A stretch of 64,000 nt of DNA, from positions 2,294,001 to 2,358,000 of the forward strand of contig NZ_CP045121.1 in assembly GCF_011492965.1 (NCBI RefSeq), read 5' to 3'. Positions within the stretch are counted from its first letter, which is position 1. Each line of letters opens with the position of its first letter. Source of the stretch: Rubrobacter marinus. GTDB taxonomy: Bacteria > Actinomycetota > Rubrobacteria > Rubrobacterales > Rubrobacteraceae. Shown in pieces: positions 48,693 to 57,303 of this stretch. Under the pieces are notes generated by a model, which saw nothing but the letters and a program-made list of their open reading frames with translations, was not told where the DNA came from and did not search any database. The position numbers were made by a program, and so were the translations under genes.

Positions 48693-50442
48693 TTAGGGGA
48701 TGACGGGCGCCGGCGTGAGGTCCGTCGGCGGTATCTTCTTGCCGTGCTCGTCGATGAGGGCGTCGTAGGAGGTGGTGTAGACGGGACCATCGAAGGTCAC
48801 CTTGCCGTCCTCCTCGATCGTCTTGTAGGTCACCCACTCGGAGGCGTCCTCGCCCCTGAAGTTGGGCTCCGAGTTCATCTGCACCTGCGTGCCGGTCGGG
48901 CGGCCGTAGATGTTCGCGTAGACGTAGCCGTCCTCGCCGACCGACTCCTGCACGAGCAGGTAGCCGTCCGTCGTGTTCCGGAACCTCATATCGAGCGCCC
49001 CGAACCAGACCGTCGCGTCCATGCCGGGCCTTATGTACGGCAGCTCGGAGAAGTGGGCGTTGCGCTCCACGATCTCCAGGCCGGCGTAGTTTGCCGCGTT
49101 GAACAGCGTCGAGGCCACCTGGCAGAGGCCGCCGCCGTCGGCCGTGGTCTCCTTCCCGTCGACGATCACGTGCGTCTCGTTGTACTTCAGCGGCGCGGCC
49201 AGCTCGTTGAACGAGAAGACCTCGCCCGGCGCCAGCAGGGTCCCGCTAATCGCGTTGGACGCTATCCTGAGGTTCTCGACGCGCTCGGGGCTCTTGTCGC
49301 TGCTCAGGGTGTAATCGGTCCGGTAGGAGCCGAGCAGGTCCGTGGGCTTGAGCCCCTCGGCCTCGGCGGTCGTGAGCTCGGGCTCGTCGGTGGCGACCGG
49401 TATCTCGTACTCGCGCTTGCCCTCGAAGAGCCCGGCCTCGAGGTCCGCGAAGAACTCGTCCTCCTGCACGGCCCTCCCCGTCCGGCTCTCCGTCACCGTC
49501 ACCCCGGCCGCCTCGGGGACGAAGCTGGCCTCGCGCGGCGCGACGTTGAGCTCCTCGATCGGCCCGGCGAGCAGGGTCCGCAGCTTCTCCCTGTCGAGCG
49601 CGACCTCCAGTCCCCCGTCCTTCGGGGCGACGTTCAGCGCCTGCCCGGCCCCTCGGGCGTGAGCGTCCAGTCCTTCTCCCCGCCACGAGCTCGACCGGCC
49701 CGGAGACCACCTCCTCGGCCCTCGCGGCGGCCTCCTCGGCCTCCGCGGTAACGACGTCGGGCGGGAGGGCGCGGCCCGCGACCTCGGTCTCGCCCGTGAG
49801 CTCGCCCACCGCCCGGTCCAGGTTCGCCAGCGTGCCCTCGACGTCCGTCTCGTACCCGTCGGCCGAAGGCCCGACCTCGACCGCCCCGTCCGCGACCGTG
49901 ACGGTCGCTTCCGTGGGCGCCTTGTCGAGCCTCCCGGCGAGCTCCGTTATCTTCGCGCGGGCGACCTCGGGGTCGTAGAGGATCTCGGGCCTCACCGAAG
50001 CCAGGCCCCACGCCGCGCCGAGCCGATCCCCGAGCCGCTGCAGGATGTTCCCCTCGCGCCCGACGGCGTACGCCTCCTCGAGCGTGGCCTCGGTGTCCAG
50101 GCTTATGCCCAGCTCGTCCTTCGTGAACGAGACGTCCTCGGGGCCCGCGAGCCTTATCTCCTCGAGCGGCCCCGCCGCCTCGGCCTCGACGATCTCGCGC
50201 GCCCCGGACAGGGTCTCGCCGCCGACCTCCGCCGGGCCGACCTCGACGCCCCGGTAGATCTTGCCGGAGTTGGACCAGTAGTCGAACGCCACGACCACGG
50301 CGACGAGGGCGCAGGCGACGATGATCGGGACCGAGATGCGCCGCCGGGGCTTCCCGCCCCCCGCCGGCCCGGACCTCGAAAAGCCGCCCGGACGCGCACT
50401 CTCCGGCCTCCGGGCCCCGTCCCCTGTCCTACTCCTAAGCAA
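48693..50442 (-). CDS. VanW-family membrane-anchored protein, copy 2; two lost bases as sequenced
   Basis: About 583 residues with the same plan as copy 1: basic N-terminus, one anchor (ISVPIIVACALVAVVVAFDYW), paired peptidoglycan-binding-like repeats and a VanW domain (GTLLAPGEVFSFNELAAPL, ADGGGLCQVASTLF, MDATVWFGALDMRFRN). The two VanW domains share long identical stretches, so they are tandem duplicates. Losses lie near 49678 and 49650. TTG 50442 follows GGGAGGAAGAT; the open frame upstream to 50541 is not protein-like. Confidence 0.85.
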
Positions 50443-50693
50443 ATCTTCCTCCCTGTTCGGCCCCAGAGGGACCCGACAGCCTCGTTCCTGAAACGCAGCG
50501 TGATCCGAGAGAGCTCCCCCTCTCCGGACGGACCCTAACACGTCGCTTGAGGCCGTTCCAGCGGACGGCAGAGTAATTTCTCTCGCTACACTTCAAGCTC
50601 ACGTACACGGTCTACTTCGCCTTGAGGTACAGGCTTCCGTGCCCGTTCACGGGCCGTTGCGGGCGCGGTCACGGTGCGGGTTTCGGGTCGCGG

Positions 50694-50699
50694 TATAAT
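50694..50699 (+). promoter_or_regulatory. -10 element (TATAAT) of the glutaredoxin gene
   Basis: Consensus TATAAT 40 bases before the start codon; no good -35 box. Confidence 0.45.
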
Positions 50700-50739
50700 C
50701 GGTGGGCACGTATCCTTGATAAGAATCAGGAGGCACGAG

Positions 50740-50994
50740 ATGGCGGAATCCACGACCGGGAACGGACAGATAACGCTCTACACCGGCGAGTATTGCCCTT
50801 ACTGCCGCAGGGTGAAGAACGAGTTGGAGCGTCTGGATCTCGGCTACGAGACCGTCAACGCGGACGCCGACGGCAGGGAGACCGTGATACAGCTCTCCGG
50901 CCAGCGGGCCATCCCGATCCTCACCATCGGCGACGAGGTGCTCGTGGACTCGACCTACATCATCAGGGAGCTTCGCAAGCGCTACGCCTCCTAG
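50740..50994 (+). CDS. Glutaredoxin-like protein
   Basis: An 84-residue thioredoxin-fold redox protein with active site GEYCPYCRRVKNELE, cis-Pro in RAIPILTIGDEVLV and a C-terminal helix (YIIRELRKRYAS). CPYC is the classical dithiol glutaredoxin site; actinobacterial mycoredoxins use CGYC/CPYC with mycothiol, so either partner is possible. ATG 50740 follows CAGGAGGCACGAG. Confidence 0.87.
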   Translation: MAESTTGNGQITLYTGEYCPYCRRVKNELERLDLGYETVNADADGRETVIQLSGQRAIPILTIGDEVLVDSTYIIRELRKRYAS

Positions 50995-51009
50995 GGGCGG
51001 CGCCCCGGC

Positions 51010-51921
51010 TTACCTCCCGCGGCCCTCGAGCTCTCCGAGCACGTAGTCCGCGTAGAAGGCCACCGAGTCCTCGGCGCCGTTCTCCAGAAACGACCTCGCC
51101 TGCCCGATGGGATCGGCGGTGAGGTCCTCGAACTCCAGGACTATCCCTTCGCCCCACTCCCCCGCGCCGCTCCACGAGCCCCCCTGTGGGGAGTGGCGGC
51201 GCAGGGTCTCCCCCACGTAGCAACCCAGGCCGTGAACGAGCGGGTCCAGGACGCGGGGCGGCGTATACTCCGTCTCCTCGTTCAGCGCCGCCGTGAGCAG
51301 CTCCTCGATCAGGGGTAGCTCCTTGGTCTCGTAGCCGAGGCTCAGGCCCCAGTGGCGGTTCGCGGTCTCCCTGAAAGTTTCGGCGCAGGTCTCCGGGCTC
51401 TCGAGGTCGTCGCCGTCGACGAGGTCCAGTAGGAACAGAGCCGCGGCGGATCTACCCTCGAAGAAGCGCAGCTCGTCGGGCACGGGGTAGGCGCTGAGGA
51501 ACTCGAGGGTCGATCCCGCGTGGTCCGAGCCGCGCAGGATGGCGGCCATGCCGACCGCCCTACGCACGGCCTCGTCGTCCCAGGGGTCCGTCGCCACCTC
51601 GACGAAGACGTCCTCCTCCGGCTCGGAGCCCCGCTTGAGGTGGATGGCGAGGTTGGCCCGCCCCTTGGGAGAGCTGATCTCCTTGAACAGCTCCACCACC
51701 CTGTCGCCGCGCCTGCTGAGCTCCTCGGCGGCGTGCTGGATCGCGACCGGCCGCGGGGCGTCGCGCTCTAGCTCGATCCGGCCGTCTTCGTCGGGAAGGA
51801 CTGGGGCGTCTTCCGCTGCCCCCTGTTCCCGCGCCTCCTGCGTCTCGTCCGCCGGGGGTGGCGCCGCCGGAGCGGTCGGTCTCGCCTCGGTCCTGTTGCT
51901 GCTGCGCCTCCTCCAGAACAT
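51010..51921 (-). CDS. Hypothetical protein with disordered N-terminus
   Basis: A 303-residue soluble protein. The first 50 residues (FWRRRSSNRTEARPTAPAAP) are basic then Pro/Ala/Glu-rich and probably unstructured. The rest is a folded, acidic domain (HAAEELSRRGDRVVELFKEIS, DDEAVRRAVGMAAILRGSD, GLGCYVGETLRRHSPQGGSW, VLEFEDLTADPIGQARSFLENG). The short start resembles the truncated protein at the left edge (basic WFRRR then acidic linker), but I see no proven relation. ATG 51921 chosen over earlier in-frame starts that overlap the divergent gene. Function unknown. Confidence 0.65.
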   Translation of the reverse strand: MFWRRRSSNRTEARPTAPAAPPPADETQEAREQGAAEDAPVLPDEDGRIELERDAPRPVAIQHAAEELSRRGDRVVELFKEISSPKGRANLAIHLKRGSEPEEDVFVEVATDPWDDEAVRRAVGMAAILRGSDHAGSTLEFLSAYPVPDELRFFEGRSAAALFLLDLVDGDDLESPETCAETFRETANRHWGLSLGYETKELPLIEELLTAALNEETEYTPPRVLDPLVHGLGCYVGETLRRHSPQGGSWSGAGEWGEGIVLEFEDLTADPIGQARSFLENGAEDSVAFYADYVLGELEGRGR

Positions 51922-52014
51922 ACGGAAAGACCCCCATCCTCGAGACCCTGCCTCCGGTGAGAATCTTAGCATCGGGCCCCGCCCCGCGGAACCTGGGCGC
52001 TCCGGGGAAGCCAT

Positions 52015-52044
52015 TTGCCGGATGCGGGTCCGATGCACTAACCT
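52015..52044 (+). promoter_or_regulatory. Promoter giving a leaderless phosphatase mRNA
   Basis: TTGCCG (52015-52020), 18-base spacer, TAACCT (52039-52044), then seven bases to ATG 52052, where transcription should start. Confidence 0.5.
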
Positions 52045-52051
52045 ACCGCGC

Positions 52052-52702
52052 ATGAGCTTACAGAGCGAGAACGAGCGGCAGGAACTCATCCTGGTCCGCC
52101 ACGGCCAGTCGACCGCGAACGCGACCGGGGTCTGGCAGGGCCAGCTGGACTTCCCCCTCTCGGAGCTGGGGAGGCGACAGGCCGCCGAGGCGGGCCGGGC
52201 CCTGCGGGGGACGCAGATCTCCGGCGCCTACGCCAGCCCGCTCTCGCGGGCCTTCGAGACCGCCACGATCGTGGCGGGCGAGGCGGGCTTCGCCGGCGAG
52301 GTCGTGCCGGTGCCCGGCTTGAAGGAGCGCAAGGGCGGCACCCTGGAGGGCCACACCTGGGCCGAGCAGGAGGCCCGGGACCCCGAGTTCGCGGAGAAGT
52401 TTCTGGCCCTGCCCGAGGAGGAGCGCTGGACCCTCGTCGGGGCCGAGACCGACGAAGACATACTGCACCGCTTCGTGGAGGCCCTCACCTCCGTGCGGGC
52501 CAGGCACGAGCCCGGCGACCGCCTGCTCGTCGTCTCCCACGGCGGCGTCATGCGAGCCTTCCTGCGAGACCTCTTCGGCGAGGAGATCCTACCGGGCAGC
52601 GAGCGCGCCCCCAACGCCTCCATCACCCGCCTCCTGTGGAGCAAGGACGGGGCCCCGCCAGAGCTGCTCGAGCTCGCCGCCACGGGCCACCTCTCGTCGT
52701 AG
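52052..52702 (+). CDS. Histidine phosphatase (phosphoglycerate mutase-like)
   Basis: A 216-residue phosphoesterase with catalytic ILVRHGQSTANATGVWQG (phosphohistidine), the second Arg in SPLSRAFETATI, the acid in LKERKGGTLEGHT and the second His in LLVVSHGGVMRAFL. It belongs to the broad CobC/PhoE/GpmB set. It could be alpha-ribazole phosphatase, given B12 genes nearby, but nothing in the sequence selects that. ATG 52052 has no ribosome site and lies at the inferred transcription start. Confidence 0.85.
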   Translation: MSLQSENERQELILVRHGQSTANATGVWQGQLDFPLSELGRRQAAEAGRALRGTQISGAYASPLSRAFETATIVAGEAGFAGEVVPVPGLKERKGGTLEGHTWAEQEARDPEFAEKFLALPEEERWTLVGAETDEDILHRFVEALTSVRARHEPGDRLLVVSHGGVMRAFLRDLFGEEILPGSERAPNASITRLLWSKDGAPPELLELAATGHLSS

Positions 52703-52722
52703 CCCCCGGTGCCACCGGGGCC
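52702..52722. terminator. Short hairpin between convergent genes
   Basis: CCCCGG/CCGGGG with a 5-base loop immediately after the phosphatase stop. It could serve either strand; weak. Confidence 0.35.
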
Positions 52723-52756
52723 CTCCCCAAGTTACGCTTCGAGCGGTGCCCGCGCC

Positions 52757-53449
52757 TTACTGCATCAGGCGGACGGAGCGGGCGTTGGGGCCGCGGTCGT
52801 TGCGGCCAACGACGTACTCGACCTCGCCGCCGGGCCCGAGGTCCGAGGCTTCGCCCTCGACCTCGGAGTGGTGTACGAAGAGATCCTCGCCCGTCGGGCG
52901 CACCAGGAATCCGTAGCCCTTCTCGGCGTCGAACCACTTGACCCTGCCGCGCTCGCGGCCCGGCTCGGGGCCGGCTTCGGGCTCCGCCGCCGCCGGCTCG
53001 TCGGCCACGGGCAGCGCCAGCTCCGCGGGCACCTCGACCGACGCCTCGACCGCGAGGGAGGCGACGGTGGGCGTCGAGGCCCCGTTGCCGTCGTGCGAGC
53101 CGCCTGCCGCGACCTCCAGCACGATCGAGTCCTCCGCGACCTTCACCACCACGGAGTCGACGCCGGACCAGTACTCCTTCCAGATCGGGTCGTCCGCGAT
53201 CGCCGGGTCGAGCCACAGGCCCCAGCCGTCGCGCTCGCCGTGGTCGAGGACGCCCTCGAAGACGCTGGCGGGCTCGCGGGGGCCCCTATCCCGGCGGTAG
53301 ATGTCGTTGCGCGACCGGAACGACTGCACGCTGGACGCGCTGGTCCCGAGGGCGTCGGCGATCCAGTCGTCGGTCTTGCCCGCGTCCACCCATTCCCGGA
53401 TCTGCTTCATGTGCGGCTTGAGGGCGATGCGCTTTTTGGATTCGGTCAT
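52757..53449 (-). CDS. Cold-shock domain protein fused to an N-terminal helix-turn-helix-like module
   Basis: A 230-residue protein. Residues 1-55 (KPHMKQIREWVDAGKTDDWIADALGTSASSVQSFRSR) look like a helix-turn-helix. A middle region with a Trp-rich patch (DGWGLWLDPAIADDPIWKEYW) is followed by an Ala/Glu/Pro linker. Residues 163-230 are a cold-shock domain with RNP1 (EKGYGFLV) and RNP2 (DLFVHHSEV). Most cold-shock proteins are about 67 residues with no extra domain. The long AT-rich leader upstream suggests post-transcriptional control. RNA/DNA binding is inferred from the family. Confidence 0.8.
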   Translation of the reverse strand: MTESKKRIALKPHMKQIREWVDAGKTDDWIADALGTSASSVQSFRSRNDIYRRDRGPREPASVFEGVLDHGERDGWGLWLDPAIADDPIWKEYWSGVDSVVVKVAEDSIVLEVAAGGSHDGNGASTPTVASLAVEASVEVPAELALPVADEPAAAEPEAGPEPGRERGRVKWFDAEKGYGFLVRPTGEDLFVHHSEVEGEASDLGPGGEVEYVVGRNDRGPNARSVRLMQ

Positions 53450-53545
53450 GCTCCCGACAACTCCTTGTTACCTTCTGACCTGTTCTTTCTCTCCCGCAGG
53501 CTTTGGAAAGGCTCGATGTATGAATTATTAACCGTGACGGTAGAC

Positions 53546-53572
53546 ATATTACCACCGGTTTGGCGCTTGCAA
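53546..53572 (-). promoter_or_regulatory. Candidate promoter of the cold-shock fusion gene
   Basis: Minus strand TTGCAA (53572-53567), 15-base spacer, TAATAT (53551-53546). The resulting leader of about 90 bases is unusually AT-rich for this genome. Confidence 0.4.
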
Positions 53573-53642
53573 ACGAGCAAGCCCGCGAAACTCCCCGCGA
53601 GCATGCTTTATCGGTCTTACCGTGTGTTTCGCCGCGTTTCTC

Positions 53643-54638
53643 CTACTCGCTACCGGGCGCGTCGGCGGGACCGGACCGGGGCGGGGCGGCCTCCGGCTTC
53701 GCCCCCTCTTCCTCCTTCGTCCCCGGGGCGTCCTTGGCCTGCGGGTCCTGCACCCTCGTGGGCTCCTCGCCGCGGTCGGCGTTGGCGCGCGCGGCCCGGC
53801 GCGCGGCGCGGTCGTCCGGGCTCGGCTTGGCGGCCTCGTCGTCCGTCCCGCCCGTGCTTATGACCTCCCCGGTGGCCTCGTCCGCGGCCCCGCCCTCGGG
53901 CTCCTTCGCCTCCTCCACGGGGGGCTCGGGGAAGACCACGTCGTTCTCCTGGGCGAGGTCGTTCAAGATCTCGCCCGCAATAGGGGCGGGCAGCTCCAGC
54001 CTCAGGGCCAGCCCCTCGGCCGCCTCGAGCACCGCGTAGTCGTCCGAGGCTTCGCCCTCGCTCAGGGCGCCCAGGGCGACGAGCATGCGAGCGATCCCCG
54101 GGGTGGGGACGACCGTGTCGCCGCCCGCGGCGACCCTGAGGTACTGGATCAGGGGGAGATCGAAGCCGGGCACGACGCCCGCGATGGGCTCGGTCTGGTG
54201 GATGCGCCGCCGGATGAAAAGCCGCGTGTCGTAGCCGTCCGCCCAGCGCTTGAGGACCTCGGCCTCGTCGACGTAGTTGTACTGGGTCACGCGGTGCTGG
54301 AACTGGCCGAGAAGCTGCCCGGTCATCGCCCGTATCCCCTCGTCGCCGAAGAACCAGGAGTCGTCCTCGACGTTCATGATCCCGCTGGCCCTCGGGATCG
54401 TCATCTCGTCCTCGTCGTCCTCGAAGGTCTCCGCGAAGGCGCGTACCTTCTCGCGCACCTCCTCGACGGGACGCCCGCTCCCCATCAGGGCCGTCTCGTA
54501 GATGATGAGCGCCGCCGGTCCCCTGCCCACGCTTTCCATCCTGCGGGCCGCCCTCTCGAGCCTCGCCTCGTAGTCGGGGAGGTTCTTGATCTTCCAGGCC
54601 GCCGCCTCCAACGCTCCGCCGTGCAAGACATCTACCAT
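53643..54638 (-). CDS. Hypothetical protein with a long disordered acidic tail
   Basis: A 331-residue protein of unrecognised family. Residues 1-225 are folded and mostly helical (KIKNLPDYEARLERAARRME, EVREKVRAFAETFEDDEDEM, GQLLGQFQHRVTQYNYVDEA, YDTRLFIRRRIHQTEPIAG). The last 100 residues are Glu/Pro/Ala/Asp-rich and probably disordered. ATG 54638 follows GGAGGGGTTGCA. It lies upstream of the cold-shock fusion gene on the same strand, 193 bases apart. Confidence 0.65.
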   Translation of the reverse strand: MVDVLHGGALEAAAWKIKNLPDYEARLERAARRMESVGRGPAALIIYETALMGSGRPVEEVREKVRAFAETFEDDEDEMTIPRASGIMNVEDDSWFFGDEGIRAMTGQLLGQFQHRVTQYNYVDEAEVLKRWADGYDTRLFIRRRIHQTEPIAGVVPGFDLPLIQYLRVAAGGDTVVPTPGIARMLVALGALSEGEASDDYAVLEAAEGLALRLELPAPIAGEILNDLAQENDVVFPEPPVEEAKEPEGGAADEATGEVISTGGTDDEAAKPSPDDRAARRAARANADRGEEPTRVQDPQAKDAPGTKEEEGAKPEAAPPRSGPADAPGSE

Positions 54639-54714
54639 TGCAACCCCTCCGTGTGCTTGCGAACTCCCCGTCTTCCATGCCTACGCGCGTCAATATACAG
54701 CATCTACGAGCCGC

Positions 54715-54942
54715 CTAAGGACCGCCCTCCTTCAGGCCGTACACGCCCGGCGCCGTCTGGCGAAAGGGGCTCTCCTCGTTGTCCCGAACGTCGACGGAGA
54801 GCCGGGCGCGCATGGTGTTGTGGGGCGTCCTGCCGGCGCTTTTCAGGTAGCCCGACTCCAGGGCTATCTCGGTGATGTCCCCGTAGTGCAGGGGGTGGCC
54901 CACCTCCTCGAGGACGAGCCTCGCCGCGGTCTTGAAGTCCAG
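54715..54942 (-). CDS. HARE-HTH-like small winged-helix protein, start unclear
   Basis: About 75 residues. FKTAARLVLEEVGHPLHYGD, AGRTPHNTMRARLSVDV and SPFRQTAPGVYGLKE match the HARE-HTH winged-helix pattern in order, a domain that links chromatin or restriction enzymes to DNA. The full domain needs a start at or before CTG 54942; no ATG, GTG or TTG is available there. GTG 54903 would remove the first helix. A rare CTG start or another lost base is likely. The gene begins just after the pheA stop, so it is in the pheA operon. Confidence 0.6.
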   Translation of the reverse strand: MDFKTAARLVLEEVGHPLHYGDITEIALESGYLKSAGRTPHNTMRARLSVDVRDNEESPFRQTAPGVYGLKEGGP

Positions 54943-54949
54943 AACCGGC

Positions 54950-56077
54950 CTACGACGCGCCCTCGGGGCCGCCCGGGGTGCGGACCTCGGGGTAGGCCCC
55001 GATCAGGGTCAGGTACGTCGTGTGCTCCTCGAGCTTCGCGAGCGCGCGGCGGACCCCCTCGTCCTCCGGGTGCCCAGCGAAATCCGCGAAGAAGACGTAG
55101 GTCCACGCGCGCCTCCTCGACGGCCGGCTCTCGATGCGCCTGAGGTCTATGCCCTCCTCGGCGAAGGCCGAGAGGGCGTCCCTCAAGCCCCCGGGCCGGT
55201 TCTTGAAGGAGAAGACGACGCTCGTCTTGTCCCTCCCCGTCGGCCCCGCCCACGTCCGCCCGAGCACGATGAAGCGGGTCGCGTTCGTCCGGGCGTCCTG
55301 GATGTCCGTGGCCAGCACCCGGAGGCCGTAGTGGTCGGCCGCCAGAGCGCTCCCGACGGAGGCCGCGCCCCTCTCCTCCGACGCGAGGCGCGCGGCCTCC
55401 GCGGTCGACTCCGCCTCCTCGAGCGCGGCGTGCGGCAGCTCCCTGCGGAGCCAGCTCCCCGCCTGCGCCAGCCCCATGGGGTGGGAGTAGACCTTGCTTA
55501 TCCCCTCCAGAGAACCCTCCCGAGAGAGGAGGCTCTGGGAGATCGGCAGGTAGATCTCGCCGCAGATCCTCAGAGGGCTACCCATCAACTCGTCGAGGGT
55601 GTGGGTGACGGCGCCCTCCATCGAGTTCTCCACCGGGACGACGCCGTGATTCGCCTCGCCCCGCTCCACGCGCGCGAAGACGTCCGCGACCGTCGCCTCC
55701 GGTTCCAGCTCCACGCTCGCCCCGAACGCGCGCCGCGCCGCCTCGTGGGTGAAGGTCGACTCTGGGCCGAGGTAGGCGACCTTGAGGGGCGCTTCGAGGG
55801 AGATGGAGGCCGAGATGATCTCGCGGAAGACCGCCTCCAGTCCGGCCTTCGGGAAGTCCCCCTCGCCCAGCTCGACGACGCGCTCCATGACCTTGCGCTC
55901 GCGCGAGGGCACGTAAGCCGGCAGCCCCTTCGCCAGCTTCACCTCCCCGATCCTGTGCGCCAGCCGCGCCCGCTCGTCGAGGAGCCTCACGATCTGTGCG
56001 TCGACCGCGTCGATCCCGTCCCTGAGCCCTTCCATCTCGCCCGGCGCCTCGGGCCCGGAGCCCCCTTCAGCGAACAC
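54950..56077 (-). CDS. pheA: Bifunctional chorismate mutase / prephenate dehydratase
   Basis: Makes phenylpyruvate for phenylalanine synthesis. The 375-residue protein has an N-terminal AroQ chorismate mutase (GIDAVDAQIVRLLDERARLA, about residues 18-95), the dehydratase domain (VAYLGPESTFTHEAAR, VVPVENSMEGAVT, TNATRFIVLG) and a C-terminal ACT domain for feedback by phenylalanine (SFKNRPGGLRDALSAF, IESRPSRRRAWTYVFFADF). GTG 56077 has GGGGAGGAAGCCC upstream; ATG 56035 lacks a site. Confidence 0.93.
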   Translation of the reverse strand: MFAEGGSGPEAPGEMEGLRDGIDAVDAQIVRLLDERARLAHRIGEVKLAKGLPAYVPSRERKVMERVVELGEGDFPKAGLEAVFREIISASISLEAPLKVAYLGPESTFTHEAARRAFGASVELEPEATVADVFARVERGEANHGVVPVENSMEGAVTHTLDELMGSPLRICGEIYLPISQSLLSREGSLEGISKVYSHPMGLAQAGSWLRRELPHAALEEAESTAEAARLASEERGAASVGSALAADHYGLRVLATDIQDARTNATRFIVLGRTWAGPTGRDKTSVVFSFKNRPGGLRDALSAFAEEGIDLRRIESRPSRRRAWTYVFFADFAGHPEDEGVRRALAKLEEHTTYLTLIGAYPEVRTPGGPEGAS

Positions 56078-56307
56078 GGGCTTCCTCCCCGCGCTTGCGT
56101 GCTGCGTGCTTGTCGATCGGTGTCATGCCAACGCCTTCCACGAAACGGTGATCTCAGGACTCGTCCACGGGCCGGGGGAAGCGGCGCCGCGCTCGTGCGC
56201 GAGGCAGCTTCCCCCGGATAAATCGTCCACCGGCCGTAATCCTCATCGTCCTCCGAGCGCGCATGATCCGGGCCAAGCTATCAGAAGGGTTCGAGCCGTG
56301 TCAAAAG

Positions 56308-57125
56308 CTAGAGGAGGACGAGCAGCAGCGCGACCACGGCGGCGAGGCCGAAGCGGTAGTAGGCGAAGGCGCGCAGGGAGTGGTTCGCGATGAAGCGGAT
56401 AAAGAACCTGATCGCGAGGTACCCGACAACCGCCGATGAGACGAAGCCGACCGCGAAGAGCAGCGTGTCGTAGGCGCTCATCCCCTCCTCGACGACCTCG
56501 AGAAGCTGCAACGACCCCGCCCCCGCGATGATCGGGACGCTCATCAGGAACGAGAAGCGCGCGGCCTCCTCGCGCTTGAGCCCCAGAAAGAGCCCAGGGT
56601 TATGGTCGCGCCGGAGCGCGAGACCCCGGGCACGAGCGCCGCGGCCTGCGCCAGCCCGATCCCCACCGCCTCCCGGAAGGTGAGCTTGGAGGAGTCGCGC
56701 GTCTTGCGCCCGACCGCCTCGCCGACGATGAAGAGGACGCCCACGAGCACCAGGTTGAAGACCACGACCCAGGGCGACCTGACGGCCGTCTCGAAGAAGT
56801 CTTCGAGAAAGAAACCGATGAGCGCCGCCGGTACCGTGGACGCCAGGACGAGGTAGGCGAGCTTCGCGTCGGGCTCGGCGATGCTCCGCCGGCACAAGGA
56901 CCGCAAAAAGGCCGCCGCCATCCTGAGCAGGTCGCGCCAGAAAAAGGAGATCACCGCCAGAAGGGTGCCCAGATGCAGGGCCACGTCGAACGAGAGCCCG
57001 AACCGTTCCTGGTCCAGACCGAGAAAGTACTGCCCCAGCAGGAGGTGCCCGGAGCTGGAGACGGGCAGAAACTCCGTCAGCCCCTGCACGATCCCGAGGA
57101 ACACGGCTTCCAAAAACTCCAGCAT
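56308..57125 (-). CDS. uppP: Undecaprenyl-diphosphatase; one lost base as sequenced
   Basis: Membrane phosphatase (BacA type) that recycles undecaprenyl pyrophosphate for cell-wall synthesis; about 272 residues and eight helices. Signatures are VQGLTEFLPVSSSGHLLLG at the start and ALVPGVSRSGATIT later. A G is missing near 56599 (TLGLFLGLKREEAARFS expected), after which SFLMSVPIIAGAG and the last helices continue in another frame. Standalone gene with no partner nearby. It may confer tolerance to bacitracin, as in other bacteria. Confidence 0.9.
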
Positions 57126-57303
57126 ACGAACGGCACCTTCGCTCTAGCGGTCAACCACGAGGGCTCCGTGCCGGCGAGACCGTGCGCTGCGCGTCGCAGC
57201 ACGGGCGATTCTTGGGGGTACCGGCTCCGGGGCAGCCGCGAGTATAGCCCAACCCCCTCGCGGGCGCTCCCCCTTCTGCCGGAACAGCCGGGGAGCGGCC
57301 CTC

